A stretch of DNA of 11,441 bases. Source: a bacterium (lineage in GTDB: Bacteria > Spirochaetota > JAHITG01). The notes beneath the pieces are model-generated. The model ran no database searches, was not told the DNA's origin, and saw only the letters and a list, made by a program, of their open reading frames with translations. Positions within the stretch are counted from its first letter, which is position 1. The number at the start of each line of letters is the position of its first letter. Of this stretch, positions 1-6,311 are shown piece after piece. Where the stretch lies: assembly GCA_028711675.1 (NCBI GenBank), contig JAQTRT010000075.1:1-11441 (forward strand), written 5' to 3'. The translations under genes were made by a program, and so were the position numbers.

Positions 1-752
1 TGGAAGAAGAATTCGAGAACGCGTTGCACCTGGTCCAGTACATCATGAACACCCTGGGCCTGACCGAATACGGGTACCGTTTTTCCAAGTGGAATCCGGA
101 GGATAAGGGGAAATATATCGATAATCCCAAAGCCTGGGAGGAATCACAGGCATCGCTGAAAAAGATCCTGGATAAGCAGGGGTTGAAATACGAGGAAGCT
201 GCGGGTGAAGCGGCTTTTTACGGCCCTAAGCTCGATATCCAGATGAAGAACGTCTGGGGAAAGGAAGATACCATTTTTACCCTTCAGATCGATTTTGCCC
301 TGCCCGAACGGTTCGATATGGAGTATATAGACCGCAATAACAGCAGGATCAGGCCTATCGTGATCCACCGTTCCTCCATAGGGTGCTATGAACGGACCAT
401 CGCTCTCCTCATTGAGAAGTACGCGGGCGCCTTTCCCCTCTGGCTTGCCCCTGTTCAGGTCATGCTTATCAATATCACGGATGAACAGATTAATTATTTA
501 AAAAACATTGAAAAGATTTTAAAAGAAAATAATATTAGGGTTGAAACGGACCTGAGGAACGAAAAGATGCCTAATAAGGTAAAGGACGCCATCGTAAGGA
601 AGATCCCGTACATGTTCATCATCGGGAAGAACGAGGAGAAGGACGGTTCCGTGTCGGTCCGTACCTATAAAGAAGGCAATCTCGGCAGTTATAATTTTAT
701 GGAGTATGTGAACAAGCTGAAAAAAGAGATTGAGGAAAAGGTTATCCGATAA
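1..752 (+). CDS. thrS: Threonyl-tRNA synthetase, C-terminal part (5' end outside window)
   Basis: ThrRS charges tRNA(Thr) with threonine in the cytoplasm. The frame is open from the left edge (first full codon at 3), so this is the last ~250 residues of a protein normally about 600-640 long. Class II core features are visible: YGPKLD, a FTLQIDFALPERF stretch (family: TxQ-DF-LPERF), and motif 3 as IHRSSIGCYERT, where the His is the family's zinc ligand and the Arg binds ATP. Motif 3 departs from the common HRAILGS-ERF form. The AGAFPLWLAPVQV linker leads into the anticodon-binding domain, with LRNEKM and an IPYMFIIG strand near the end. The editing and TGS domains would lie upstream. It is followed by infC, rpmI and rplT in the order found in many bacteria. 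Identification is near certain. Confidence 0.97.
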   Translation, partial: EEEFENALHLVQYIMNTLGLTEYGYRFSKWNPEDKGKYIDNPKAWEESQASLKKILDKQGLKYEEAAGEAAFYGPKLDIQMKNVWGKEDTIFTLQIDFALPERFDMEYIDRNNSRIRPIVIHRSSIGCYERTIALLIEKYAGAFPLWLAPVQVMLINITDEQINYLKNIEKILKENNIRVETDLRNEKMPNKVKDAIVRKIPYMFIIGKNEEKDGSVSVRTYKEGNLGSYNFMEYVNKLKKEIEEKVIR

Positions 753-762
753 AACCGGAACG

Positions 763-826
763 GTTATAAAAATTTAATAGAAAAGTTATAAAAGTCATAA
801 AGGTCAAACCTTTAAAATTTTATAAC
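763..826 (+). repeat. Palindromic repeat with two alternative left arms before infC
   Basis: GTTATAAAA occurs at 763-771 and again at 785-793, and its complement TTTTATAAC is at 818-826. The inner copy forms a hairpin with 818-826 that continues after an internal loop into TAAAGGT (798-804) paired with ACCTTTA (808-814) around a CAA loop. The outer copy can pair with the same right arm, so two mutually exclusive hairpins are possible. The right arm ends at the base before the infC Shine-Dalgarno (827-833). The motif is related to the 9-bp units found after rpmI. It could be a dispersed palindromic repeat, an mRNA structure affecting infC translation, or both; only the pairing is seen. Confidence 0.75.
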
Positions 827-842
827 GAGGAGGTTCGCTATT
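827..842 (+). promoter_or_regulatory. infC ribosome-binding site with AUU start codon
   Basis: GAGGAGG at 827-833 is followed after 6 nt by ATT at 840-842 in the infC frame. This is ideal spacing, and it fixes AUU as the likely start. The next in-frame candidate, GTG at 885, has no comparable site and would remove a basic N-terminal stretch. E. coli infC starts with AUU, and IF-3 represses its own synthesis by rejecting that codon; the same control is inferred here. Confidence 0.8.
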
Positions 843-1415
843 TTAAAGAGGAGAAGACCTGTTTTTAGTTTACCGAGATTCAGAGTGAATGAGATGATCA
901 GGGCACCCCGGGTCCGGGTCGTGTTCCCGGAAGGCGGAGCAGAGGTCATGAACGTGCACGACGCCGTCCAGAAGGCCAGGGAGTACGGACTTGACCTTAT
1001 CGAAATATCGCCTGATGCGGACCCCCCGGTCTGCAAGATCCTGGACGTGGGCAAGTATAAGTATGAGCTGGAAAAAAAGATGAAGGAAGCCAAGAAACAC
1101 CAGAAAGTGATCGAGGTGAAGGAGATCCGGCTCAGACCCAAAACAGGGGACCATGATTACCAGACCAAGCTCAAGCACATGATCGAATTCTTACAGAGGA
1201 ACGATAAGCTGAAGGTGAGCATCTTTTTTAAAGGACGCGAAATCGCCCATGCTGAATTGGGGATGGATATGGTCAACCGGATCAGGGAAGACCTGACAGA
1301 TTATGCCATCATGGAGAATGAACCGAGGATAGAATCCAAGTATATCAACCTGTTCTTCTCTCCGATCGGCAGCAAGAATAAAAAATCCAATAATCCAGGA
1401 GAAGAGAATGGGTAA
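840..1415 (+). CDS. infC: Translation initiation factor IF-3 (AUU start)
   Basis: IF-3 binds the 30S subunit, keeps it apart from 50S and checks start-codon/initiator-tRNA pairing. From the AUU at 840 the product is 191 residues, usual for the family. The N domain shows RVNEMIRAPRVRV, then EYGLDLIEISPDADPPVCKILD, the family signature. A lysine-rich linker helix (GKYKYELEKKMKEAKK) leads into the C domain with VKEIRLRPKTGDHDYQTK, FFKGREIAHAELG and a terminal strand near ESKYINLFFSP. Residues before VNEMIR are strongly basic (KRRRPVFSLPRFR). A strong Shine-Dalgarno at 827-833 supports the start. The 3' end overlaps rpmI by 8 bp, suggesting translational coupling. A hairpin-forming repeat sits directly upstream. 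Identity is certain; the start is well supported. Confidence 0.97.
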   Translation: MLKRRRPVFSLPRFRVNEMIRAPRVRVVFPEGGAEVMNVHDAVQKAREYGLDLIEISPDADPPVCKILDVGKYKYELEKKMKEAKKHQKVIEVKEIRLRPKTGDHDYQTKLKHMIEFLQRNDKLKVSIFFKGREIAHAELGMDMVNRIREDLTDYAIMENEPRIESKYINLFFSPIGSKNKKSNNPGEENG

Positions 1416-1611
1416 ATTCAAGATAAAGACAAATAAGGCTGCCGCCAAGCGGTTCAGGGTCACGGGAAAGGGTAAAGTAAAAAGAGAGCACGCATTCGCG
1501 AGCCATATCCTGACCAAAAAAAGCGCTAAGCGGAGAAGACGGCTGAGGCACGGAGCCCTTGTGTCCAAACGGGAAGAAAGAACCATTAAAATGCTGCTGC
1601 CTTATCAGTAA
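1408..1611 (+). CDS. rpmI: 50S ribosomal protein L35
   Basis: L35 is a small basic protein of the large ribosomal subunit. The 67-residue product has the family N terminus (GKFKIKTNKAAAKRFRVTGKGKVKR), the internal AFASHILTKKSAKRRRRLR stretch, and ends in IKMLLPYQ, all standard. Its ATG lies inside the last codons of infC in another frame, with AGGAG at 1398-1402 as ribosome-binding site. Translation is probably coupled to infC. A 190-bp gap with a long palindrome separates it from rplT, longer than usual for this pair. Confidence 0.97.
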   Translation: MGKFKIKTNKAAAKRFRVTGKGKVKREHAFASHILTKKSAKRRRRLRHGALVSKREERTIKMLLPYQ

Positions 1612-1613
1612 GC

Positions 1614-1732
1614 AAAGGCCTTAGGAAAAGGTTATAAAGGTTATAAAGGTTGTAAAGGCAAGGAAAGAATAATAGTCTTTACCTTTACGGCTTTTAAAAC
1701 CTTTTTGTCCTTTACAACCTTTTAAGCCTTAC
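1614..1732 (+). repeat. Long imperfect palindrome made of 9-bp units between rpmI and rplT
   Basis: The left arm contains three tandem 9-bp units, GTTATAAAG (1631-1639), GTTATAAAG (1640-1648) and GTTGTAAAG (1649-1657). The right arm (1682-1730) reads as diverged 9-bp units in opposite orientation: CCTTTACGG, CTTTTAAAA, CCTTTTTGT, CCTTTACAA, CCTTTTAAG. GGTTGTAAAGG (1648-1658) is an exact reverse complement of 1709-1719, and AAAGA (1664-1668) pairs with TCTTT (1676-1680) at the apex around ATAATAG. The outer ends (AAGGCCTTAGG and TTAAGCCTTA) also roughly complement each other. The structure lies inside an essential ribosomal operon, with rplT's Shine-Dalgarno 58 nt beyond it. It resembles a dispersed palindromic repeat; a regulatory or partial terminator role is possible. 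Confidence 0.8.
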
Positions 1733-1801
1733 TGGTTTGACAGCTATCCGTGATATCAAAGATTTTTTTATTGATAGAAATAATTTAGCAAGGAGACCAC
1801 A

Positions 1802-2164
1802 ATGAGTCGCGTAAAAAGTTCTGTAGCCTCACGGCAAAGAAGGAAAAAAGTACTGAAAATGGCTGAAGGCTATTACGGAAGGAAGAGCAAGCTGTACAAG
1901 ACAGCAAAAGAGACCGTGCAGAGAGCCCTGCGTTTTGCGTACCGTGACAGAAAGGTGAACAAGCGGTATTTCAGGGGGCTCTGGATCACGCGTATCAATG
2001 CGCTCCTTCACAAGCATGATCTTTCCTACAGCAAGTTCATTTCAGCCATGAAAAATGCGAACATCATCCTGAACCGCAAGATGCTTGCTTTCCTGGCTTT
2101 CGAAGAACCCGAGGCTTTTGAAAAGATCATCGAGGAAGTGAAGAAAGCAACAGGAGTAAAATAA
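1802..2164 (+). CDS. rplT: 50S ribosomal protein L20
   Basis: L20 binds 23S rRNA early in large-subunit assembly and in several bacteria represses its own operon. The 120-residue product is standard length. It shows RVKSSVASRQRRKKVLKMAEGYYGRKS, then AYRDRKVNKRYFRGLWITRINA and LSYSKFI, all family signatures, followed by the C-terminal globular part (LNRKMLAFLAFEEPEAF). The ATG is preceded by AAGGAG at 1790-1795. It is the fourth gene of the thrS-infC-rpmI-rplT cluster and is followed almost directly by the K+ transport genes. No recognised L20 leader pseudoknot could be identified by eye. Confidence 0.97.
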   Translation: MSRVKSSVASRQRRKKVLKMAEGYYGRKSKLYKTAKETVQRALRFAYRDRKVNKRYFRGLWITRINALLHKHDLSYSKFISAMKNANIILNRKMLAFLAFEEPEAFEKIIEEVKKATGVK

Positions 2165-2165
2165 G

Positions 2166-3527
2166 ATTAGCAACCTGTGGACCCCTCAGCGGGTATTCAT
2201 CCTGAGCTTTGCTTTATTGATTTTAAGCGGGACCTTTTTTTTCGGTTTTGAGGCGGCCAGAAATGCCCCTGTGAGCTTTATGGACAGGCTCTTCACGGCC
2301 ACATCAGCCACCTGCGTTACAGGGCTTACGGTCATGGATGTCCACACGCGGCTCAGCCTGAGCGGTCAGATCTGCCTTCTTCTCCTGATCCAGTTCGGAG
2401 GCCTCAGCCTGATGGCCTTCTCTTCTGTTTTTATCCTGGTTCTGGGGAAAAAGATATCGCTCCGGGACAAACTTACCCTGAAAGAAGTACTTAACCGGTA
2501 TGACATGAAGAACATCAACCACGTGGTACGGTACATCATCTTTTTTACCTTTATCGCGGAGCTGGCAGGCGCTTTGATCCTTTATGGAAAATGGACGCAT
2601 ATCCAGGGCCCTCTTACGCGTTTTTATTTTGCTGTTTTTCATTCCATCTCGGCATTCTGTAACGCGGGTTTCTCCCTTTTTCAGGATAACCTGAACCGTT
2701 TCCAGAACGATGCGATCACGGTCTTTACCATTACCACCCTGATCATTACAGGCGGTCTCGGTTTTTTTGTCCATTTTGAGCTCAAGGACCTCTTCATTAA
2801 CAGGATAAAAGGTTTTTTCCGGTTCATCACGGGGCAGGACAGGGTCATCCCTATGAAACTGAGCCTTCATTCGAAGATGGTGCTCAGCACGACCCTCTTC
2901 CTCATCCTGACCGGTATCATCCTCCTCGGTCTGATGGAGTACAATCATCTCCTGGCCGGTAAGACGTTCGGGAATAAATTCCTTATTGCTTATTTTCAGT
3001 CCGTTACACCGCGTACTGCGGGTTTCAATACCATTGATATCAGCATGCTGACTACAAGCAGTCTGGTCATAATCATCCTTTTCATGTTCACGGGAGGTTC
3101 GCCCGGATCAACGGCCGGCGGTATCAAGACCACTTCCCTGGCCACGATCTTTTTTACCATCCGTTCCATACTACAGGGAAGGGAAAAGGTAACGGCTTTT
3201 TTCAAGACCATCGATGATGAGACCGTGAAGAAAGTGCTGACAATTTTCATACTGGCCTTCTGCCTGGTCCTGACAGCCACGCTGCTCATCCTGATCAGGG
3301 AAGGAAGCCGGTTCCTCTTCATCCAGGTCCTTTTCGAGGTGGTTTCCGCTTTCGGTACAGTAGGATTGTCCACCGGCATCACAAGCCATCTATCCGATTT
3401 CAGCAAGCTCATCCTTGTCCTGGTCATGTTCACGGGCCGTGTGGGCCCGCTGACGTTCGCCATTTCGATCATAAGAAAAGAGAGCACGGGGATCAGTTTT
3501 CCCGAGGAAAATATTGGAGTGGGGTAA
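2166..3527 (+). CDS. ktrB: K+ uptake channel subunit, KtrB/TrkH family (probable AUU start)
   Basis: This is the membrane subunit of a Ktr/Trk K+ uptake system. From ATT 2166 it has 453 residues, normal for KtrB. Four pore-loop repeats are visible: TCVTGL (about 49-54), CNAGFS (165-170), RTAGFN (283-288) and GTVGLS (397-402), each with the selectivity-filter glycine. The glycine-rich GGSPGSTAGGIKT (310-322) is the intramembrane gating loop known for the family, and GRVGPLT marks the last helix. No ATG, GTG or TTG occurs in frame between 2160 and TTG 2217; starting at 2217 would cut away the NLWTPQR segment and half of the first membrane helix. AGGAG at 2152-2156 lies 9 nt before ATT 2166, so AUU is the best candidate, with CTG 2175 less likely. 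It begins 1 nt after rplT, suggesting coupling, and is followed after 3 nt by its regulator. Function certain, start probable. Confidence 0.93.
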   Translation: MSNLWTPQRVFILSFALLILSGTFFFGFEAARNAPVSFMDRLFTATSATCVTGLTVMDVHTRLSLSGQICLLLLIQFGGLSLMAFSSVFILVLGKKISLRDKLTLKEVLNRYDMKNINHVVRYIIFFTFIAELAGALILYGKWTHIQGPLTRFYFAVFHSISAFCNAGFSLFQDNLNRFQNDAITVFTITTLIITGGLGFFVHFELKDLFINRIKGFFRFITGQDRVIPMKLSLHSKMVLSTTLFLILTGIILLGLMEYNHLLAGKTFGNKFLIAYFQSVTPRTAGFNTIDISMLTTSSLVIIILFMFTGGSPGSTAGGIKTTSLATIFFTIRSILQGREKVTAFFKTIDDETVKKVLTIFILAFCLVLTATLLILIREGSRFLFIQVLFEVVSAFGTVGLSTGITSHLSDFSKLILVLVMFTGRVGPLTFAISIIRKESTGISFPEENIGVG

Positions 3528-3530
3528 ACT

Positions 3531-4211
3531 ATGGCAAAAGAATTCGTTGTTATTGGTTTAGGCACTTTCGGCCTGGCTGTGGCCAGGACCCTGGCTGCGC
3601 ACAGCAAAGGGGTTGTTGCCATTGACCGTGAGGAGAAGAACATCAACGAGATCACGGATGTAGTGACGGAAGCTGTCGTGATGGATGCCACGGATGAGAA
3701 AGCCCTGAAAAGCCTTGGTATCCAGGACGTGGACTGCGCCATCGTGGCCGTGGGAGACATCCAGGACAGTATCCTCATTACCCTGCTCCTGAAAGACATG
3801 GGGATCCAGAAGATCATAGCCAAGGCTATTAACGAACAGCATAAGAAAGTTCTGGAGAAGATCGGCGCCAGCAAGATCATCCTTCCGGACATCGAAGTGG
3901 GCGAGAACCTGGCCCTGTCTCTCATCTCCACCCGTATCTTCGACCATATCGAGATGTCTGAAAAATACAGCATGCTCGAGATCCAGCCGCTCAACAGATG
4001 GATCGGAAAGACCATCAAGCAGGCCGATATCCGGAATAAATACAATGTTTCTATCGTAGGCATCAAGCGTGAATTCGCCCATATCAATGAAAAAGGGGAG
4101 AAAAGCATTATCAAGGATATCGTTATCGCCCCGCCTGGGGAAACGGTCATACTCAAGCATGATACCCTGATCGTTATCGGCGACAAGAACGCCATATCCA
4201 AATTAAAATAA
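3531..4211 (+). CDS. ktrA: K+ uptake regulatory subunit, KtrA/TrkA family (RCK protein)
   Basis: This cytoplasmic gating ring subunit binds nucleotides and controls the KtrB-type channel encoded just upstream. At 226 residues it matches single-RCK KtrA rather than the double-length TrkA of E. coli. The RCK_N Rossmann domain spans roughly 1-130, with G9-x-G11-xx-G14 and an acidic residue (D32) ending the second strand, a pattern typical of adenine-nucleotide binding. The RCK_C domain occupies about 140-226 (MLEIQPLNRWIGKTIKQADIR, then a GETVILKHDTLIVIG strand pair). The ATG at 3531 lies only 3 nt after the ktrB stop, with a purine-rich GGAGTGGGG just before it, so the two are surely co-expressed. 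Confidence 0.93.
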   Translation: MAKEFVVIGLGTFGLAVARTLAAHSKGVVAIDREEKNINEITDVVTEAVVMDATDEKALKSLGIQDVDCAIVAVGDIQDSILITLLLKDMGIQKIIAKAINEQHKKVLEKIGASKIILPDIEVGENLALSLISTRIFDHIEMSEKYSMLEIQPLNRWIGKTIKQADIRNKYNVSIVGIKREFAHINEKGEKSIIKDIVIAPPGETVILKHDTLIVIGDKNAISKLK

Positions 4212-4249
4212 ACTGCCATACCGCGGAAAAGGACTCTCTGGTGTAGCAT

Positions 4250-5266
4250 ATGCTGAATTTTTCACGGATAAAAATAAGAATACTAGTCCTCCTGTTCGCG
4301 CTGCTTTGCGCGGCGACACACCTTTCAAGCTATACCTTCACACGGGAAGCTGCGCTGCTCGATACGGATAAATTCCTGTTCGATGTGGGAGTTGCGGAGT
4401 ATTATAAAGCCCAATCCGGGAGCGTCTTCGTCCTTCCGATCACGATACACCTGGGTCTGGCCAAAAGGGTGGAATTCATCGGAATATTCCCCTATATACA
4501 GCTGCGCCAGGAATTTACAGGTGAGCTCGATACCTTCGGTGATATCCTGCTTTACCTGAAATTTAAAATGAATAATTTTTATTATAATTTCCCCTTTTTA
4601 AATGTCCCGGCCTTCAACCAGTTCGATCTGGTGGTGATGTTCAACACGGCAACTGGTCCGTCCAGGGAGGAGATGGAGGAATTCTCTCCTTACAGCACCG
4701 GGCTGCCCGATTTCAGCCTTGGCTTTTTTTACGGCAAGATGATCTCCGATTTTTCCCTGGACCTGAACTTTATTTATACCTTTGCCGCGCATATCGGCGA
4801 GGAATACCTGCCTTTCAGCGATAGTATATGGAATTCAAGCAAGCAGAGTTATTTCTTCGATATCCATAAGGTGTTTGTCAAGTTCTTCTGGCCCAGCCGT
4901 TATCCCTGGGCCAAGAAAGAGGCGGCCAAATGGGAACGGTACCCGCATATCGACGATTATTTCCACCTGGACCTGGGATTCAATTATCTCGTGGAACCGG
5001 ACTGGAGCCTTTTTTCGTATGATTTCTTCCTGGAATTGAACTGGCTCAGGTCCTGGAGTTCCGAGTCTATTTTCCAGGAGCGGCTTCTGCTGACACCCGG
5101 AGTGCAGGTGAATATTACGGAGAATTTTCTTGTTGTCGCCAGCGCGTCGTTCCTGGTCAAACCAAATACCATTTTCTTCAGGATCAATAAGGGATTCCTG
5201 TACCGGACCCCGAGGGATTTTTATTATGACCGGCTTTATTACATCGGTTTAAGGTTCTTACTGTAA
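4250..5266 (+). CDS. Probable outer-membrane beta-barrel protein, function unknown
   Basis: I do not recognise a specific family. The product is 338 residues with a clear N-terminal signal peptide: a basic start (MLNFSRIKIR), a hydrophobic core (ILVLLFALLCAAT) and likely cleavage near residue 26. The mature part is rich in Tyr, Phe and Trp, with alternating hydrophobic segments and no long membrane helix, and ends in LYYIGLRFLL, consistent with a beta-barrel and its terminal strand. Segments such as TPGVQVNITENFLVVASASF look like antiparallel barrel strands. It starts 38 nt after ktrA; the Shine-Dalgarno is weak (an AGGA about 15 nt upstream), so the start is less certain than for its neighbours. 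Its stop lies 16 nt before the next gene, so it probably belongs to the same transcript. Alternatives are a periplasmic or surface beta-protein. Confidence 0.75.
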   Translation: MLNFSRIKIRILVLLFALLCAATHLSSYTFTREAALLDTDKFLFDVGVAEYYKAQSGSVFVLPITIHLGLAKRVEFIGIFPYIQLRQEFTGELDTFGDILLYLKFKMNNFYYNFPFLNVPAFNQFDLVVMFNTATGPSREEMEEFSPYSTGLPDFSLGFFYGKMISDFSLDLNFIYTFAAHIGEEYLPFSDSIWNSSKQSYFFDIHKVFVKFFWPSRYPWAKKEAAKWERYPHIDDYFHLDLGFNYLVEPDWSLFSYDFFLELNWLRSWSSESIFQERLLLTPGVQVNITENFLVVASASFLVKPNTIFFRINKGFLYRTPRDFYYDRLYYIGLRFLL

Positions 5267-5282
5267 GATCAAGGAGGGTTGT

Positions 5283-5777
5283 ATGAGCACAGCTTTTAAC
5301 AAGATCGATATGCTTGAAAAGAGGGTAAGCAAGGTCCTCGATATCATCAACGAACTGCAGGCCGAGAATGCCAGGCTGGTCGAGGAGAATAAGAAGCTGA
5401 AAGACTCCATGGCAGAGCATAAGGGCGAAACCCAGCGTACCGAGAAGGAATACAAGGCCATGAAAGCCAAATACGACGAGGTCATCTCAAGCCAGGATAA
5501 AGTGCAGGGCAAGATAGAGGATATGCTCGACAACCTGGATCAGATCGAGAAAAAGCTGAATTCCGGCGGAGAAGAAAAAGCCGCATCTCCTGAGAGCGAA
5601 AGCAGGGGAGACGCTGAGGCAGCCATGCCGGAAAAGGAAGAAGAAGTTACGGAATCCGAAGAGGTTGAGATCAATCCCTTTATCGATGAGACGCGGGAAA
5701 AGGATAAGGCAGAGGATGAGGAACCGCCGGAAGAGGAAGACCAGGAGGGCGGCGATGAGGAAAAATCACTTTTTTAG
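5283..5777 (+). CDS. Coiled-coil protein with acidic tail, possibly ZapB-like
   Basis: The 164-residue product has two parts. Residues about 5-95 form a continuous helical coiled coil with heptad-spaced Leu/Ile (MLEKRVSKVLDIINEL, LVEENKKLKDSM, IEDMLDNLDQIEKKL). Residues about 96-164 are low-complexity and very acidic (runs of Glu with Ser and Pro), with a short NPFID motif in the middle and a C-terminal SLF. There is no signal peptide or membrane helix, so it is probably cytoplasmic. A strong AAGGAGG at 5271-5277 sets the ATG. It lies 9 nt before zapA. In other bacteria a coiled-coil partner next to zapA can act at the division ring, so a ZapB-like role is inferred; sequence alone does not prove it because coiled coils are not family specific. 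The acidic tail is not part of classical ZapB. Confidence 0.8.
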   Translation: MSTAFNKIDMLEKRVSKVLDIINELQAENARLVEENKKLKDSMAEHKGETQRTEKEYKAMKAKYDEVISSQDKVQGKIEDMLDNLDQIEKKLNSGGEEKAASPESESRGDAEAAMPEKEEEVTESEEVEINPFIDETREKDKAEDEEPPEEEDQEGGDEEKSLF

Positions 5778-5786
5778 GGAGGGAGT

Positions 5787-6095
5787 ATGAACGACAAGAA
5801 TATTGTGAGAATAAAAATATTGGGTGCGGAATACATGCTGAAGACGGATGCCGAGGAAGAGTATGTCAAACAGATCGGCGAGGCCATCAATACGCGTCTG
5901 GCCGCTATCAGCCTGAAGAACCAGAGCCTGCCTGCCCTGAAGGTGGCAGTGCTGGGGCTGGTCGAGACCGTGGACGAACTTCTTAAGATGAAACAGCAGC
6001 TGAACGAAATGGAATCGGAGCTGGGGGATACGGCCTCGGTGCTGATCCAGCGGATCGAAGAGCAGCTCTCCCGGAATTATTCCATCGTGGAATGA
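5787..6095 (+). CDS. zapA: Cell division protein ZapA
   Basis: ZapA binds FtsZ and promotes bundling of its filaments at the division site. The 102-residue product has the ZapA layout: an N-terminal beta-alpha head (VRIKILGAEYMLKTDAEEEYVKQIGEAIN), a middle helix (LPALKVAVLGLVETVDELLK) and a C-terminal coiled-coil tail. AGGGAGGG directly before the ATG is a strong ribosome-binding site. It is 9 nt downstream of the coiled-coil gene, consistent with a functional pair. It is the last gene of the GC-balanced left block; composition falls sharply about 40 bp after its stop. Confidence 0.9.
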   Translation: MNDKNIVRIKILGAEYMLKTDAEEEYVKQIGEAINTRLAAISLKNQSLPALKVAVLGLVETVDELLKMKQQLNEMESELGDTASVLIQRIEEQLSRNYSIVE

Positions 6096-6112
6096 GGGAA
6101 GACGGCCATTCA

Positions 6113-6128
6113 GGCACGAAGGCACGAA
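6113..6128 (+). repeat. Two tandem copies of GGCACGAA at the island's left edge
   Basis: GGCACGAA occurs at 6113-6120 and 6121-6128, followed by AGGG. The 8-bp units sit between the zapA stop and the start of the AT-rich block. They may be a remnant of a longer short-tandem array like the 9-bp units earlier in the window. Confidence 0.7.
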
Positions 6129-6247
6129 AGGGTGGGGAAATAACGAAAATTATACTAATATATCTATATAATTATTATTTTTATTATTAATTTTTTTATT
6201 ATATTTTAATGGTTATTAATATAAATGCTTTTTTAAAATTAAATGGT

Positions 6248-6275
6248 TTGACATTAATTTTATAAAGGATATTAT
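6248..6275 (+). promoter_or_regulatory. Sigma-70-type promoter for the restriction-modification genes
   Basis: A perfect -35 box TTGACA (6248-6253) is separated by 16 bp from TATTAT (6270-6275), a 5 of 6 match to TATAAT. Transcription would start around 6282, leaving a leader of about 30 nt before the endonuclease ATG. In such AT-rich DNA chance -10 boxes are common, but the exact -35 and position make it credible. Confidence 0.65.
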
Positions 6276-6311
6276 AAAAAATATAAATTTTTATCATGGA
6301 TAGGTGCTTCA

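Larger units (their letters stand above)
6096..6311 (+). other. AT-rich intergenic region leading into the restriction-modification genes
   Basis: No ORF is supported here. After the GGCACGAA repeats, the sequence from about 6140 to 6240 is almost purely A and T, with runs such as TTATTATTTTTATTATTAA, which could act as an UP-element-like or curved segment. A sigma-70-type promoter follows at 6248-6275. No convincing rho-independent terminator for the zapA transcript was found. Confidence 0.6.

Noticed and set aside
1631..1730. CRISPR-like array from the short repeats
   Set aside because: Units are 9 bp, contiguous and without spacers, and the arms are in opposite orientation.
1612..1801. 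Known L20-binding leader in front of rplT
   Set aside because: The structure seen is a repeat-based palindrome; I could not find the pseudoknot or 23S-like fold expected, and such leaders usually precede infC or rpmI.
2217..2219. TTG at 2217 as start of ktrB
   Set aside because: It lacks a Shine-Dalgarno and would remove half of the first transmembrane helix that is conserved in KtrB/TrkH proteins.
2304..2948. 214-codon minus-strand open frame inside ktrB
   Set aside because: Shadow of the ktrB coding sequence; highly charged, no family signature, no ribosome-binding site considered convincing.
2996..4249. 417-codon open frame on the minus strand over ktrB and ktrA
   Set aside because: It lies antisense to two well-identified genes, has no recognisable motifs, and its residue mix (Ser, Arg, Met, Ile rich) is typical of the complement of a membrane-protein gene.
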